From CALAED01 sp036378315 (GTDB taxonomy: Bacteria; Actinomycetota; Actinomycetes; Streptosporangiales; Streptosporangiaceae), in the NCBI GenBank assembly GCA_036378315.1, contig DASUWU010000087.1, positions 41,034-105,033 on the forward strand: a stretch of 64,000 nt of DNA, read 5' to 3'. Shown in pieces: positions 7,888 to 15,710 of the stretch (position 1 is its first letter; each line of letters opens with the position of its first letter). The translations under genes and the position numbers were made by a program. Below the pieces are notes generated by a model. That model saw only the letters and a program-made list of their open reading frames with translations, had not been told where the DNA came from and made no database searches.

Positions 7888-8699
7888 GCGCTGACACGGC
7901 GCCCGCGTCGACGCCCATCGGGCTCGACCCGGGGCTGGTGGGATCCGGCGCGATCGTCTTCGGCGTCGGCCCCGGCATCGGCCTCGAGTGCGCGCGTCTC
8001 CTCTGCTCGCTCGGCGCCAACGTCGCCTGCGTCGACGTGGAAGAGGCGCGCGCCGACGCGGCGGCCGAGGCGCTGCGCCCTGAGCCGGGCGCGGCCACCG
8101 CGCTGGTCTGCGACGTCCGCCGGCCGGACAGCATCAGGCACGGCGTGCGGCAGGCCATCGACGCGCTCGGCCGGCTGGACGTCGTCATCAACGTGGTCGG
8201 GCACGGCGGGCCGGCGGGGCCGGTCGTGGACATCACCGACGGCGTCTGGTCGGACGTGCTGGAGATCAACCTCGACCACCAGTTCTTCGTCGCCCGCGAG
8301 GTGCTGCGGCCGATGATCGAGGCACGGCGCGGCAGCCTCGTGTTCATCTCGTCGGTCAACGCCCTGGCGTCATCGCCCCTGCGGGCCGTCTACGGGGTGG
8401 CCAAGGCCGGTCTCGTCTCGCTCGCCCGCACCCTCGCCATCGAGACGGCGCCCTACGGTGTCCGCGTGAACACGGTCGCGCCCGGCGCCACCCGCACGCC
8501 GCGCCGCCGGCACCTCGCCGAGGGGGAGCTGGCCGCCGTCTACCGCGAGGCGATCCCGCTGGGCCGCCTGGCGGAGCCGATCGAGGTCGCCCGCGCGGCC
8601 ACGTTCCTGGCCTCCGACCTCGCCGGCTACATCACCGGCGAAACCCTCGTCATCGACGGCGGGGCCAGCGTGAAGTACTGCCTGCCGGCCGGCAACTGA
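7884..8699 (+). CDS. SDR family oxidoreductase
   Basis: 271-residue SDR with GTG start overlapping the tautomerase stop. Cofactor loop is VFGVGPGIG, NVVG replaces the usual NNAG, and catalytic residues are in SSVNALASSPLRAVYGVAKA (Ser plus YxxxK). The C-terminal VNTVAPGATRTP and GETLVIDGGAS follow the classical pattern. The acidic VDVEE after strand 2 suggests NAD(H). It is the last gene of the forward catabolic run; its stop is 12 nt from the stop of the convergent regulator. Confidence 0.88.
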   Translation: MSADTAPASTPIGLDPGLVGSGAIVFGVGPGIGLECARLLCSLGANVACVDVEEARADAAAEALRPEPGAATALVCDVRRPDSIRHGVRQAIDALGRLDVVINVVGHGGPAGPVVDITDGVWSDVLEINLDHQFFVAREVLRPMIEARRGSLVFISSVNALASSPLRAVYGVAKAGLVSLARTLAIETAPYGVRVNTVAPGATRTPRRRHLAEGELAAVYREAIPLGRLAEPIEVARAATFLASDLAGYITGETLVIDGGASVKYCLPAGN

Positions 8700-8711
8700 A
8701 CGGCGGCGCCG

Positions 8712-9467
8712 CTACCAGCCGATGATCTCGTCGGAGAGGGCGGCGTAGTTGCGTTCGAAGCCGGCCGCGAGCTCCACCATGTGCGCGCGCATGAGCTCCT
8801 CGGCCCGCTCGCCGTCGCCGTCGAAGATCGCCTGGGCGACCGCCTCGTGCTCGCGCCGCACCTCGGCCCAGCGCGCGGGCGGCCGCTCCGCGGCGATCAC
8901 CCGCTCGGTGTAGACCTCCTTGAGCGCCCGCCCGAACAGGTCGAGCACGCCGTTGCCCGACATCCCGGCGATCACGCCATGGAAGTTCTGCACCACGGAC
9001 AGGTAACGCGCCTGGTCGTCGGTGTCGAGGGTCCTGTGGTCCTGCATCGACTTGGCCAGCTCGTCCAGCCGGTCCTCGTCACGGCGGACGGCGGCCAACC
9101 TGGCCATCATCGGTTCCATGATCACGCGCGCCTCGACGATCTCGCCGAAGCGGCTGCGGCCCATCTGGAGGAAGAGCGTCATGGTGCGCCCGAAGTTGTA
9201 GGGATCGGGCGACCCGACGACCGGCCCGCCACCCCGCCCGGGACGCACGCGCACCAGGCCGTTGTTCTCCAGGATCCGCAGCGCCTCCCTGAGCGTGCCG
9301 CGGGCCACGCCGTACATCTCGAGCATCGGGCCCTCGCTCGGCAGGCTGGCCCCCGCCGACAGGCCCTGCTCGACGATGTCCTCCACGATCTGCCGCGCCA
9401 CGAGCTCGGCCATCTTGGCGGACCGCTGGCGGAACCGCGGCGTCCGCGGCGTAGTCGCGTCGGGCAT
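8712..9467 (-). CDS. GntR family transcriptional regulator, FadR subfamily
   Basis: 251-residue regulator. N-terminal winged helix: LPSEGPMLEMYGVARGTLREALRILENNGLVRVRPGRGGGPVV; C-terminal all-helical FCD ligand domain with histidines (NFHGVI, RREHEAV, RAHMVEL) able to bind metal and a carboxylate effector. A strong site (GAGGAGAG) precedes the ATG. It lies convergent to the catabolic operon and probably represses it in response to a pathway acid, a common arrangement for this subfamily. The intergenic region upstream contains a TATAGT -10-like element. Confidence 0.88.
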   Translation of the reverse strand: MPDATTPRTPRFRQRSAKMAELVARQIVEDIVEQGLSAGASLPSEGPMLEMYGVARGTLREALRILENNGLVRVRPGRGGGPVVGSPDPYNFGRTMTLFLQMGRSRFGEIVEARVIMEPMMARLAAVRRDEDRLDELAKSMQDHRTLDTDDQARYLSVVQNFHGVIAGMSGNGVLDLFGRALKEVYTERVIAAERPPARWAEVRREHEAVAQAIFDGDGERAEELMRAHMVELAAGFERNYAALSDEIIGW

Positions 9468-9573
9468 CGCTCTCCTCTACGGCGGCGAATGGCCCTCACT
9501 ATATCTGAGCATGTTTGCACTATTTACCGCATGACAGGCGCATGGTCGTCGCCGTGTACGTATAGGTGACAGG

Positions 9574-11838
9574 TCACTTGGCCGCAACGGTGAACGACGA
9601 GGTCAGGCTTCCCGCTGAGGAGTCGCCCGCGTAGACGTTGATCAGTCCCGGCTCCACCTTGAACGTCCCGTCGTTGCCGTAGAAGCCGACGCTGTCGCGG
9701 TTCAGCGTGAACCGGACCGTCCGGGACGCGCCGGGGGCGAGCGTCACCCGCTGGAACCCCGCCAGCCGCCTGACCGGCTGCGCGATGGACGCCACGGGAT
9801 CGTTGACGTACAGCTGCACGACGTCGTCGCCGGTGCGCGAGCCGGTGTTGGCGATGGTGACCGACGCGGTGATGTCGCCATTCTGGCGCATCGTCCCCGA
9901 GCTCAGCCTGAGGTCCGACAGCTTGAACGTGGTGTAGCTGAGGCCGTACCCGAACGGGTAGAGCGGCGAGCTCGACCCGTCGGCGTACTTCGACGTCCAC
10001 TTGGAGTTCGGGTCTTCCGGCCGGCCCGTGTTGGTGTGGTTGTAGTACAGCGGGAGCTGCCCGACGTACCGCGGGAAGGTGACCGGCAGCTTCCCGCCCG
10101 GATCGACCTTGCCGAACAGCACGTCCGCGACCGCGTTGCCGGTCTGGATGCCGCCGAACCACGCCTCGAGGATGGCCGGCGCCGCCGCGTGGGCCGCCGG
10201 GATGGTGAGCGGCCGGCCGTTGACCAGTACGACGACGAACGGCTTGCCCGTCGACTTGACCGCGTCGATGAGCGCCTGCTGCTGACCGGGCAGGTCGATG
10301 TTCTGGCGCGACGACGCCTCGCCGCTCTGCCCGGACGCCTCGCCGGCGACCACCACGGTGACGTCGGCGGCGCTCGCCGCGTCCTTGACGTCGCCGAAGC
10401 CGGGCTCGTCGGGCTGCGGGCAGTTGTTCACCGGGGTGTCGAAGCCGTCGCCGGTGATCTGGCAGCCGCGGGTGACGGTCACCTTGGCATCCGGCACGGC
10501 CCCGCGGATCCCGTCGGCGACGGTGACGACGTCGCCGCGCTCGCCGATGCCCGACCACGGGCCGAGCAGGTCGTTGGAGTCGGCGAGCGGCCCGACCACC
10601 GCGATCTTCGACAGCGAGGTGGACAGCGGCAGCGCGCCCCCGTCGTTCTTCAGCAGCACCATCGAGCGCGCCGCCGCGGCGCGGGAGGCGGCCACGTCGG
10701 CCGGCCGCATGGTCTTGCCGGGCGCCGCGGCCACGTCCGCGTACGGATGGTCGAAGAGCCCCGCCTTGAACTTCACCCTGAGCACGTCGCGTACGGCGTC
10801 GTTGATCCGGCTCATCGACACCTTGTGCTCGGCCAGCAGCTTCTTGCCGTTGGCCGCGATGTTGGTGCTGACCATCTCCATGTCGAGCCCGGCGTTGAGC
10901 GCGACCCGCGCGGCGTCCGCGCCGTCGGCCGCCACGCCGTGCGGGATCAGCTCCTGGACGGCGGTGTAGTCGCTGTCGACCAAACCGTTGAAGCCCCACT
11001 CGCCGCGGAGGATGTCGGTGAGCAGGTGGTGGTTGGCCGTGGCCGGCACCCCCGCGACCGTGTTGAACGACGACATGACCCCGTCGGCGCCCGCCGCGAT
11101 GGCCGCCTTGTACGGCGGGAGATAGAGGTTGCGCAGGTCGGACTCGGAAATGTCCACCTGGTTGTAGTCCCGGCCGCCCTCTGCCCCGCCGTAGGCGGCG
11201 AAGTGCTTGACCTCGGTGATCACCTTGTCCTGCGCGCTGTAGTCGCGACCTTGCCCGGCGCGCACCTTGGCCGCCGCCATCACGGCGCCGAGGTAGGGGT
11301 CCTCGCCCGAGCCCTCGGCGATGCGCCCCCAGCGCGGCTCGTGCGAGACGTCGACCATCGGGGAGAAGATCTGCTTGATGCCCACGGCGGCCGACTCCCG
11401 CGCTCCCACGGTGAAGTCGGCGGCCGCCACCGCCGGGTCGAAGCTCGCCGCCTCGGCCAGCCCGATCGGGAACGTCGTTCGGAACCCGTGGATGGTGTCG
11501 TACCCGAACAGGATCGGGATGTGCAGCCGCGAGTTGTCGACCGCGAGATGCTGGATCTGGTCGATCTGGGCGGCGTCGGTGACCCCGAACACCGCCCCCA
11601 CCTTGCCCGCTTTGGCCGCATCCTGGACGTCGGTGCCGTTACCCACCATCTGCTGGAGCTGGGCGAGCTTCTCGTCCACGGTCATCTTGCCGAGCAGCGC
11701 GTTGACCTTCGACTCGATGTCGGCGGCCCGGCTCGACGCCACCGCTCCCCCGCTGCCCGGGATTACCGCGGCGAGAACGAGCAGGCAGGCCGAAACGGCG
11801 ACCGTCAGCGCACGCGATTTCGCGCTCCTGATGTGCAT
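9574..11838 (-). CDS. Secreted glycoside hydrolase family 3 beta-glucosidase (BglX-like)
   Basis: 754-residue GH3 enzyme that releases terminal beta-linked glucose or related sugars from oligosaccharides. A signal peptide (MHIRSAKSRALTVAVSACLLVLAAVI) is followed by the TIM-barrel domain with the nucleophile Asp in GLVDSDYTA, the alpha/beta-sandwich domain with VVVAGEASGQSGEASSRQNIDLPG, where the acid/base Glu is expected, and a C-terminal Fn3-like domain (GDDVVQLYVND). The ATG used has GGAAGGGA upstream; a start 48 nt earlier would bury the signal peptide. Export suggests scavenging of plant polysaccharide fragments. Confidence 0.93.
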   Translation of the reverse strand: MHIRSAKSRALTVAVSACLLVLAAVIPGSGGAVASSRAADIESKVNALLGKMTVDEKLAQLQQMVGNGTDVQDAAKAGKVGAVFGVTDAAQIDQIQHLAVDNSRLHIPILFGYDTIHGFRTTFPIGLAEAASFDPAVAAADFTVGARESAAVGIKQIFSPMVDVSHEPRWGRIAEGSGEDPYLGAVMAAAKVRAGQGRDYSAQDKVITEVKHFAAYGGAEGGRDYNQVDISESDLRNLYLPPYKAAIAAGADGVMSSFNTVAGVPATANHHLLTDILRGEWGFNGLVDSDYTAVQELIPHGVAADGADAARVALNAGLDMEMVSTNIAANGKKLLAEHKVSMSRINDAVRDVLRVKFKAGLFDHPYADVAAAPGKTMRPADVAASRAAAARSMVLLKNDGGALPLSTSLSKIAVVGPLADSNDLLGPWSGIGERGDVVTVADGIRGAVPDAKVTVTRGCQITGDGFDTPVNNCPQPDEPGFGDVKDAASAADVTVVVAGEASGQSGEASSRQNIDLPGQQQALIDAVKSTGKPFVVVLVNGRPLTIPAAHAAAPAILEAWFGGIQTGNAVADVLFGKVDPGGKLPVTFPRYVGQLPLYYNHTNTGRPEDPNSKWTSKYADGSSSPLYPFGYGLSYTTFKLSDLRLSSGTMRQNGDITASVTIANTGSRTGDDVVQLYVNDPVASIAQPVRRLAGFQRVTLAPGASRTVRFTLNRDSVGFYGNDGTFKVEPGLINVYAGDSSAGSLTSSFTVAAK

Positions 11839-11860
11839 GGCGTCCCTTCCGAGGCGCGGC

Positions 11861-11873
11861 GAACGATCCGTTC
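11861..11873. promoter_or_regulatory. Small inverted repeat upstream of the GH3 gene
   Basis: GAACG-ATC-CGTTC, a 5-3-5 inverted repeat 23 bp upstream of the GH3 start codon, on the promoter side. It could be an operator, but it is short and no repeat copy was found near the other glycosidase genes. Confidence 0.3.
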
Positions 11874-11983
11874 TCCACCTGGCCACGGCAAGGCAGCCCG
11901 GCCCCCGAGCCGGAGACGATTCAACAACGTACGCCCTCAGACCGGTGCGTCAAGGGCATATCAGGATGAACCGGATGATGAGC

Positions 11984-12796
11984 TCAGGAGCGTGCTTCCT
12001 CCAGGGCGCGGCGGACGAGGACGCGGGCCAGGTGGCGGCGGAAGTCGGGGCTCGCGTTGAGGTCGGTCGGCGGCTCGGTGCCCTCGGCGGCCAGTTCGGC
12101 GGCCTGGGCCGCCGGCGTGCCGCCGGCGAGCGCCTGCTCGACGGCGGTCGCGCGCAGCGGGGTGCCGCCCATGTTGATGAGCGCCACCGCGTCGCCCTGC
12201 GCCGCGACGCCGACGATGGCCCAGTCGATGGCGCGCTTGGTGAACTTCTGGAACGACCAGCCGGACGTCGCGGGCTTGGGCACCCGGATCTCGGTGAGCA
12301 GCTCGTCGGGGTCCAGGGCGGTCTCGAACAGGCCCTGGAAGAACTCACCGGCCGGGATCTCCCGGGTGCCGGACGGGCCGCGGGCGACCAGGGTGGCGTC
12401 CAACGCCAGCACCACGGCCGGCAGGTCCGAGGCCGGGTCGCTGTGCGCCAGTGACCCGCCGATCGTGCCGCGGTGGCGCACCTGCGGGTCGCCGACCTGG
12501 CCGGCCGCGTGCGCCAGCAGCGGCAGCTCCGCGGCGAGGAGCTCGGAGTGCTCCAGGTCGTGGTGGCGGGTGAGCGCGCCGATCGCGATGTGGTCGCCCG
12601 CGTCGCGTACGTACGACAGCTCGCGGACCCGGCCGATGTCCACGAGCACCTCGGGCACCGCGAGCCGCAGCTTCATCAGCGGCAGCAGCGAATGCCCGCC
12701 GGCGAGCAGCTTCGCCTCGTCGCCGTACTCGCCGACGAGCGCGACCGCCTGGTCGGCCGACTCGGCCCGGCGGTAGGTGAACGACGCAGGGATCAT
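11984..12796 (-). CDS. FAD-binding medium subunit of a xanthine dehydrogenase/CO dehydrogenase family enzyme (CoxM-like)
   Basis: 270-residue flavoprotein subunit that passes electrons from the Fe-S subunit to an acceptor. FAD motifs of the family are present: LLAGGHSLLPLMKLRL and, further on, RHRGTIGGSLAHSDPASDLP. ATG overlaps the stop of the small-subunit gene (ATGA), giving operon order L-S-M. Together with the two other subunits it forms a cytoplasmic molybdenum hydroxylase. Confidence 0.92.
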   Translation of the reverse strand: MIPASFTYRRAESADQAVALVGEYGDEAKLLAGGHSLLPLMKLRLAVPEVLVDIGRVRELSYVRDAGDHIAIGALTRHHDLEHSELLAAELPLLAHAAGQVGDPQVRHRGTIGGSLAHSDPASDLPAVVLALDATLVARGPSGTREIPAGEFFQGLFETALDPDELLTEIRVPKPATSGWSFQKFTKRAIDWAIVGVAAQGDAVALINMGGTPLRATAVEQALAGGTPAAQAAELAAEGTEPPTDLNASPDFRRHLARVLVRRALEEARS

Positions 12797-13257
12797 GAGT
12801 TCTCCTCGGCGGCCGCCAGCACGGCGCGGACGATGTTGTGGTAGCCGGTGCACCGGCACAGGTTGCCCTCGAGGCCGGTCCGGACCTCGTCCTCGGTGGG
12901 ATGCGGGTTCTCCTTGAGCAGGGACACCGCGGCCATCACCATGCCGGGTGTGCAGAAGCCGCACTGCAGGCCGTGCTCGGCCTGGAAGGCGCGCTGCATC
13001 GGGTGCAGCTCGCCCCCCTGGCCGGCCAGGCCCTCGACCGTGGTCACCTCGGCGCCGTCGGCCTGGGCGGCGAGGACGGTGCACGACTTGACCGACTCGC
13101 CGTCCATCAGCACGGTGCAGGCGCCGCACGAGGTGGTGTCGCAGCCGATGTTGGTGGCGGTGAGGTTCGCGATGTCGCGCAGGAAATGCACGAGCAGCGT
13201 CCGGTCCTCGACGTCCTCCTGGATCGGTTCGCCGTTGACCGTGATGGTCACCTTCAC
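12793..13257 (-). CDS. [2Fe-2S] small subunit of a molybdenum hydroxylase (CoxS-like)
   Basis: 154-residue iron-sulfur subunit. The N-terminal plant-type cluster motif is GCDTTSCGACTVLMDGESVKSC and the C-terminal cluster motif is QCGFCTPGM...EGNLCRCTGYHNI, both complete. GTG start overlaps the large-subunit stop (GTGA) and gives the expected MKVTITVNGEP start. It wires the Mo active site of CoxL to the flavin of CoxM. Confidence 0.94.
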   Translation of the reverse strand: MKVTITVNGEPIQEDVEDRTLLVHFLRDIANLTATNIGCDTTSCGACTVLMDGESVKSCTVLAAQADGAEVTTVEGLAGQGGELHPMQRAFQAEHGLQCGFCTPGMVMAAVSLLKENPHPTEDEVRTGLEGNLCRCTGYHNIVRAVLAAAEENS

Positions 13258-15524
13258 TGTCCGGCCCTCGCTTCGTTGATCGCGGTCCACACCCGTTCCG
13301 GCGTGGTCGGCATGTCGATGTGACGCACCCCGAGGTGGGAGACGGCGTCGACGACCGCGTTCTGCACCGCGGGCGTCGCGCCGATCGTGCCCGCCTCGCC
13401 GATGCCCTTGACGCCCAGCGGGTTGACCGGCGTCGGCGTGGCCATGTCGACCAGCTCGAAGCTCGGCAGCTCCGTGGCGGTGATGAAGGGGTAGTCGACG
13501 AGGGTGCTGGTGATCGGGTTGCCCTCCCGGTCGTACAGCACCTCCTCCAGCAGCGCCTGCGCGGCGCCCTGGGCGATGCCGCCCTCCCGCTGGCCCTCGG
13601 CCAGGATCGGGTTGAGGATCGGCCCGGCGTCGTCGACCGTCACGTGCCTGACCAGCCGGACCTTGCCGGTCTCGACGTCGGCCTCCACGACCGCGACGTG
13701 CGCGCCGAACGGGAACGTGGCCTTGTTGGAGGTGAAGTGGACGTCCGCGGTCAGCCCGTCCGGGCCGGCAAGCCGGGCGAGCCGTCCCCAGTCGAGCCCG
13801 ATGTCCGGGGTGCCGCGCACCCGCCACAGCCCGCCCGCCTGGTCGAACTCGAGGTCGTTCTTGTCGGCTTCTAGCTCGTTGGCGGCCAGCTCCCTGGCCC
13901 GCTCCTTCACGTCGAGCGCGGCCTGGTGCACGGCGGTGCCGCCGAGCTGCAGCGACCGGGACCCGAACGTGCCGATGCCCATGGCGAGGGCGTCGGTGTC
14001 GCCGTGCTTGACGCTGATCTTGTCCATCGGGACGCCCAGCTCGTCGTGCACCAGCATCGCCCAGGCCGTGGCGTGGCCCTGGCCGTGCGGCGAGCTGCCG
14101 GTCCACGCGGTCACCGAGCCGTCGTCGTGGACCTCGAGCCGCGCGGTCTCGCCGAGCTCGGGGACGCCGCCGGTGATCTCGACGTAGGTGGACAGCCCGA
14201 TGCCGAGCTGCACCGGCTCGCCGGCCGCGCGGCGCCGCTCCTGGTCGGCCCGCAGCTCGGAGTAGCCGGCGGCGGCCAGCACCCGGTCGAGCGCGGCGGC
14301 GTACTCGCCCGTGTCGTACTCCATGCCGCCCGGCGTCGTGTACGGGAACCTGTCCGGGGTCACGAAGTTGCGCCGGCGCACCTCGGCCGGGTCCATCCCG
14401 ATCTCGGCGGCGAACAGGTCGACCGCCCGCTCGATCGCCGCGGTGGCCTCGGGGCGCCCCGCCCCGCGGTACGCGCCGACCGGCGTGGTGTTCGTCAGCA
14501 CCACCTGGTAGCCGGCCCTGGTGTGCGCGATGTCGTAGACGCCGGTCGCCATCGCCTTGGTCAGCGTGGCCAGCAGCACGCCCTGCCGCGGGTAGGCCCC
14601 AGCGTCCTGGACCAGGTCGAGGTGGTAGGCGGTGATCCGGCCGTCCCTGGTCCCACCGATCTTGATGGTGTGGCGCTGGCCACGGCCGTGGGTCATCGCC
14701 ACGAGGTTCTCGCTGCGCGTCTCCACCCACCGCATCGGGCGCCCGGTCCTGCGGGCCGCCCAGGCGACCGCGACCGCCTCGCGGTCGGCGCCGATCTTGG
14801 CGCCGAACCCACCGCCCACGTCCGGGGTGATCACTCGTACGGCGGACGGGTCGAGGCCGACGCCGCCGGCGATGGCGTCCCGCGACCAGTGCGCGTTCTG
14901 CGTGCTGACCCACGCGGTGAGCCGGTCGTCGGCCCAGGCCGCCGCGGCGGCGCGGGTCTCGAGCGGCACAGGGGCGACCCGCTGGTTGACGATGGTGCGC
15001 TCGACCACGACCTCGCAGCCGGCGAACGGGTCTTCGGCCTGGTCGGCCGCGCCGCCGTCGTCGGCGGCCACAACGTTCGACCCCGCGTCCGGGAACAGCA
15101 GCGTGTCGCCGCGCAGCGCGTCGTCGAGGTCGATCACGGCCGGCAGCGGCTCGTAGTCCACGTTCACCAGCTCGGCGGCGTCCTCGCCCTGGTAGCGGCC
15201 GTCCGTCACCACGAGCGCGACCGGCTCGCCGACGTACCTGACCGTGTCCCTGGCCAGCATCGGCTCGGCGATCGGCTGGTCGGCTGGGGGCGGCGGCACG
15301 TCGTCCAGATCCTGGGCGGTCAGTACCGCGACCACGCCCTCCGTCCCGAGCGCGGCCGAGGTGTCGATGCCCGTGATCCGCGCGTGCGCGAACGGGCTGC
15401 GCACGAACGTGACGTACGCCGCGCCGGCCAGCTCAGGGACGCGCAGATCGTCGGTATATGTGCCCCCGGCGGTCAGCAGCCGCGGGTCTTCCACCCGGAC
15501 CACCCGGGTGCCCATGATGCTCAC
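13254..15524 (-). CDS. Molybdopterin large subunit, form II CoxL-like (xanthine dehydrogenase family)
   Basis: 756-residue catalytic subunit. The active-site loop reads VGAYRGAGRPEA: AYRGAGR is the form-II signature, whereas true CO dehydrogenase (form I) has AYXCSFR. GGFGAKIGADREAVA and the conserved C-terminal KGIGEAGTIG with the catalytic glutamate are present. Form II enzymes act on aldehydes, purines or N-heterocycles more often than CO; the substrate is unknown. GTG start is supported by GGAGG nine nt upstream. No CoxD/E/F maturation genes or Mo-cofactor genes are nearby. Confidence 0.9.
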   Translation of the reverse strand: MSIMGTRVVRVEDPRLLTAGGTYTDDLRVPELAGAAYVTFVRSPFAHARITGIDTSAALGTEGVVAVLTAQDLDDVPPPPADQPIAEPMLARDTVRYVGEPVALVVTDGRYQGEDAAELVNVDYEPLPAVIDLDDALRGDTLLFPDAGSNVVAADDGGAADQAEDPFAGCEVVVERTIVNQRVAPVPLETRAAAAAWADDRLTAWVSTQNAHWSRDAIAGGVGLDPSAVRVITPDVGGGFGAKIGADREAVAVAWAARRTGRPMRWVETRSENLVAMTHGRGQRHTIKIGGTRDGRITAYHLDLVQDAGAYPRQGVLLATLTKAMATGVYDIAHTRAGYQVVLTNTTPVGAYRGAGRPEATAAIERAVDLFAAEIGMDPAEVRRRNFVTPDRFPYTTPGGMEYDTGEYAAALDRVLAAAGYSELRADQERRRAAGEPVQLGIGLSTYVEITGGVPELGETARLEVHDDGSVTAWTGSSPHGQGHATAWAMLVHDELGVPMDKISVKHGDTDALAMGIGTFGSRSLQLGGTAVHQAALDVKERARELAANELEADKNDLEFDQAGGLWRVRGTPDIGLDWGRLARLAGPDGLTADVHFTSNKATFPFGAHVAVVEADVETGKVRLVRHVTVDDAGPILNPILAEGQREGGIAQGAAQALLEEVLYDREGNPITSTLVDYPFITATELPSFELVDMATPTPVNPLGVKGIGEAGTIGATPAVQNAVVDAVSHLGVRHIDMPTTPERVWTAINEARAGQ

Positions 15525-15626
15525 TGTGCTGTGCCTCCGGCGTGTAGTAAGCGCTGACTTCCGGTCACGATGGTGGACGCGGGACGCCGATTCACCGTAG
15601 GTCTCGACAAGTTTCCCGACGTCGCG

Positions 15627-15684
15627 CTTGTGATCAGACCACAAGGGTCCTTGAGTCGGCAATCACTTGCGAAGAACAATCACT
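15627..15684. promoter_or_regulatory. Palindromic operator and direct repeats upstream of coxL-like gene
   Basis: A 19-bp near-perfect palindrome, CTTGTGATC-A-GACCACAAG (15627-15645; 8 of 9 pairs), lies about 100 bp before the coxL-like start. Next to it CAATCACT occurs twice in direct orientation (15660, 15677; 17 bp apart). The TTGTG...CACAA half-sites recur in the pucR promoter, so this is a good candidate PucR site. Regulation is inferred. Confidence 0.5.
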
Positions 15685-15710
15685 CGCCAACAACAGGGTC
15701 ATGCGACGCC

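Noticed and set aside
11984..13129. Longer N-terminal extension of the CoxM-like gene
   Set aside because: The extension is the small-subunit gene read in another frame; the ATGA overlap fixes the start at 12796.
13254..15524. Carbon monoxide dehydrogenase (form I)
   Set aside because: The active-site loop is AYRGAGR and not AYXCSFR, so CO oxidation should not be assumed.
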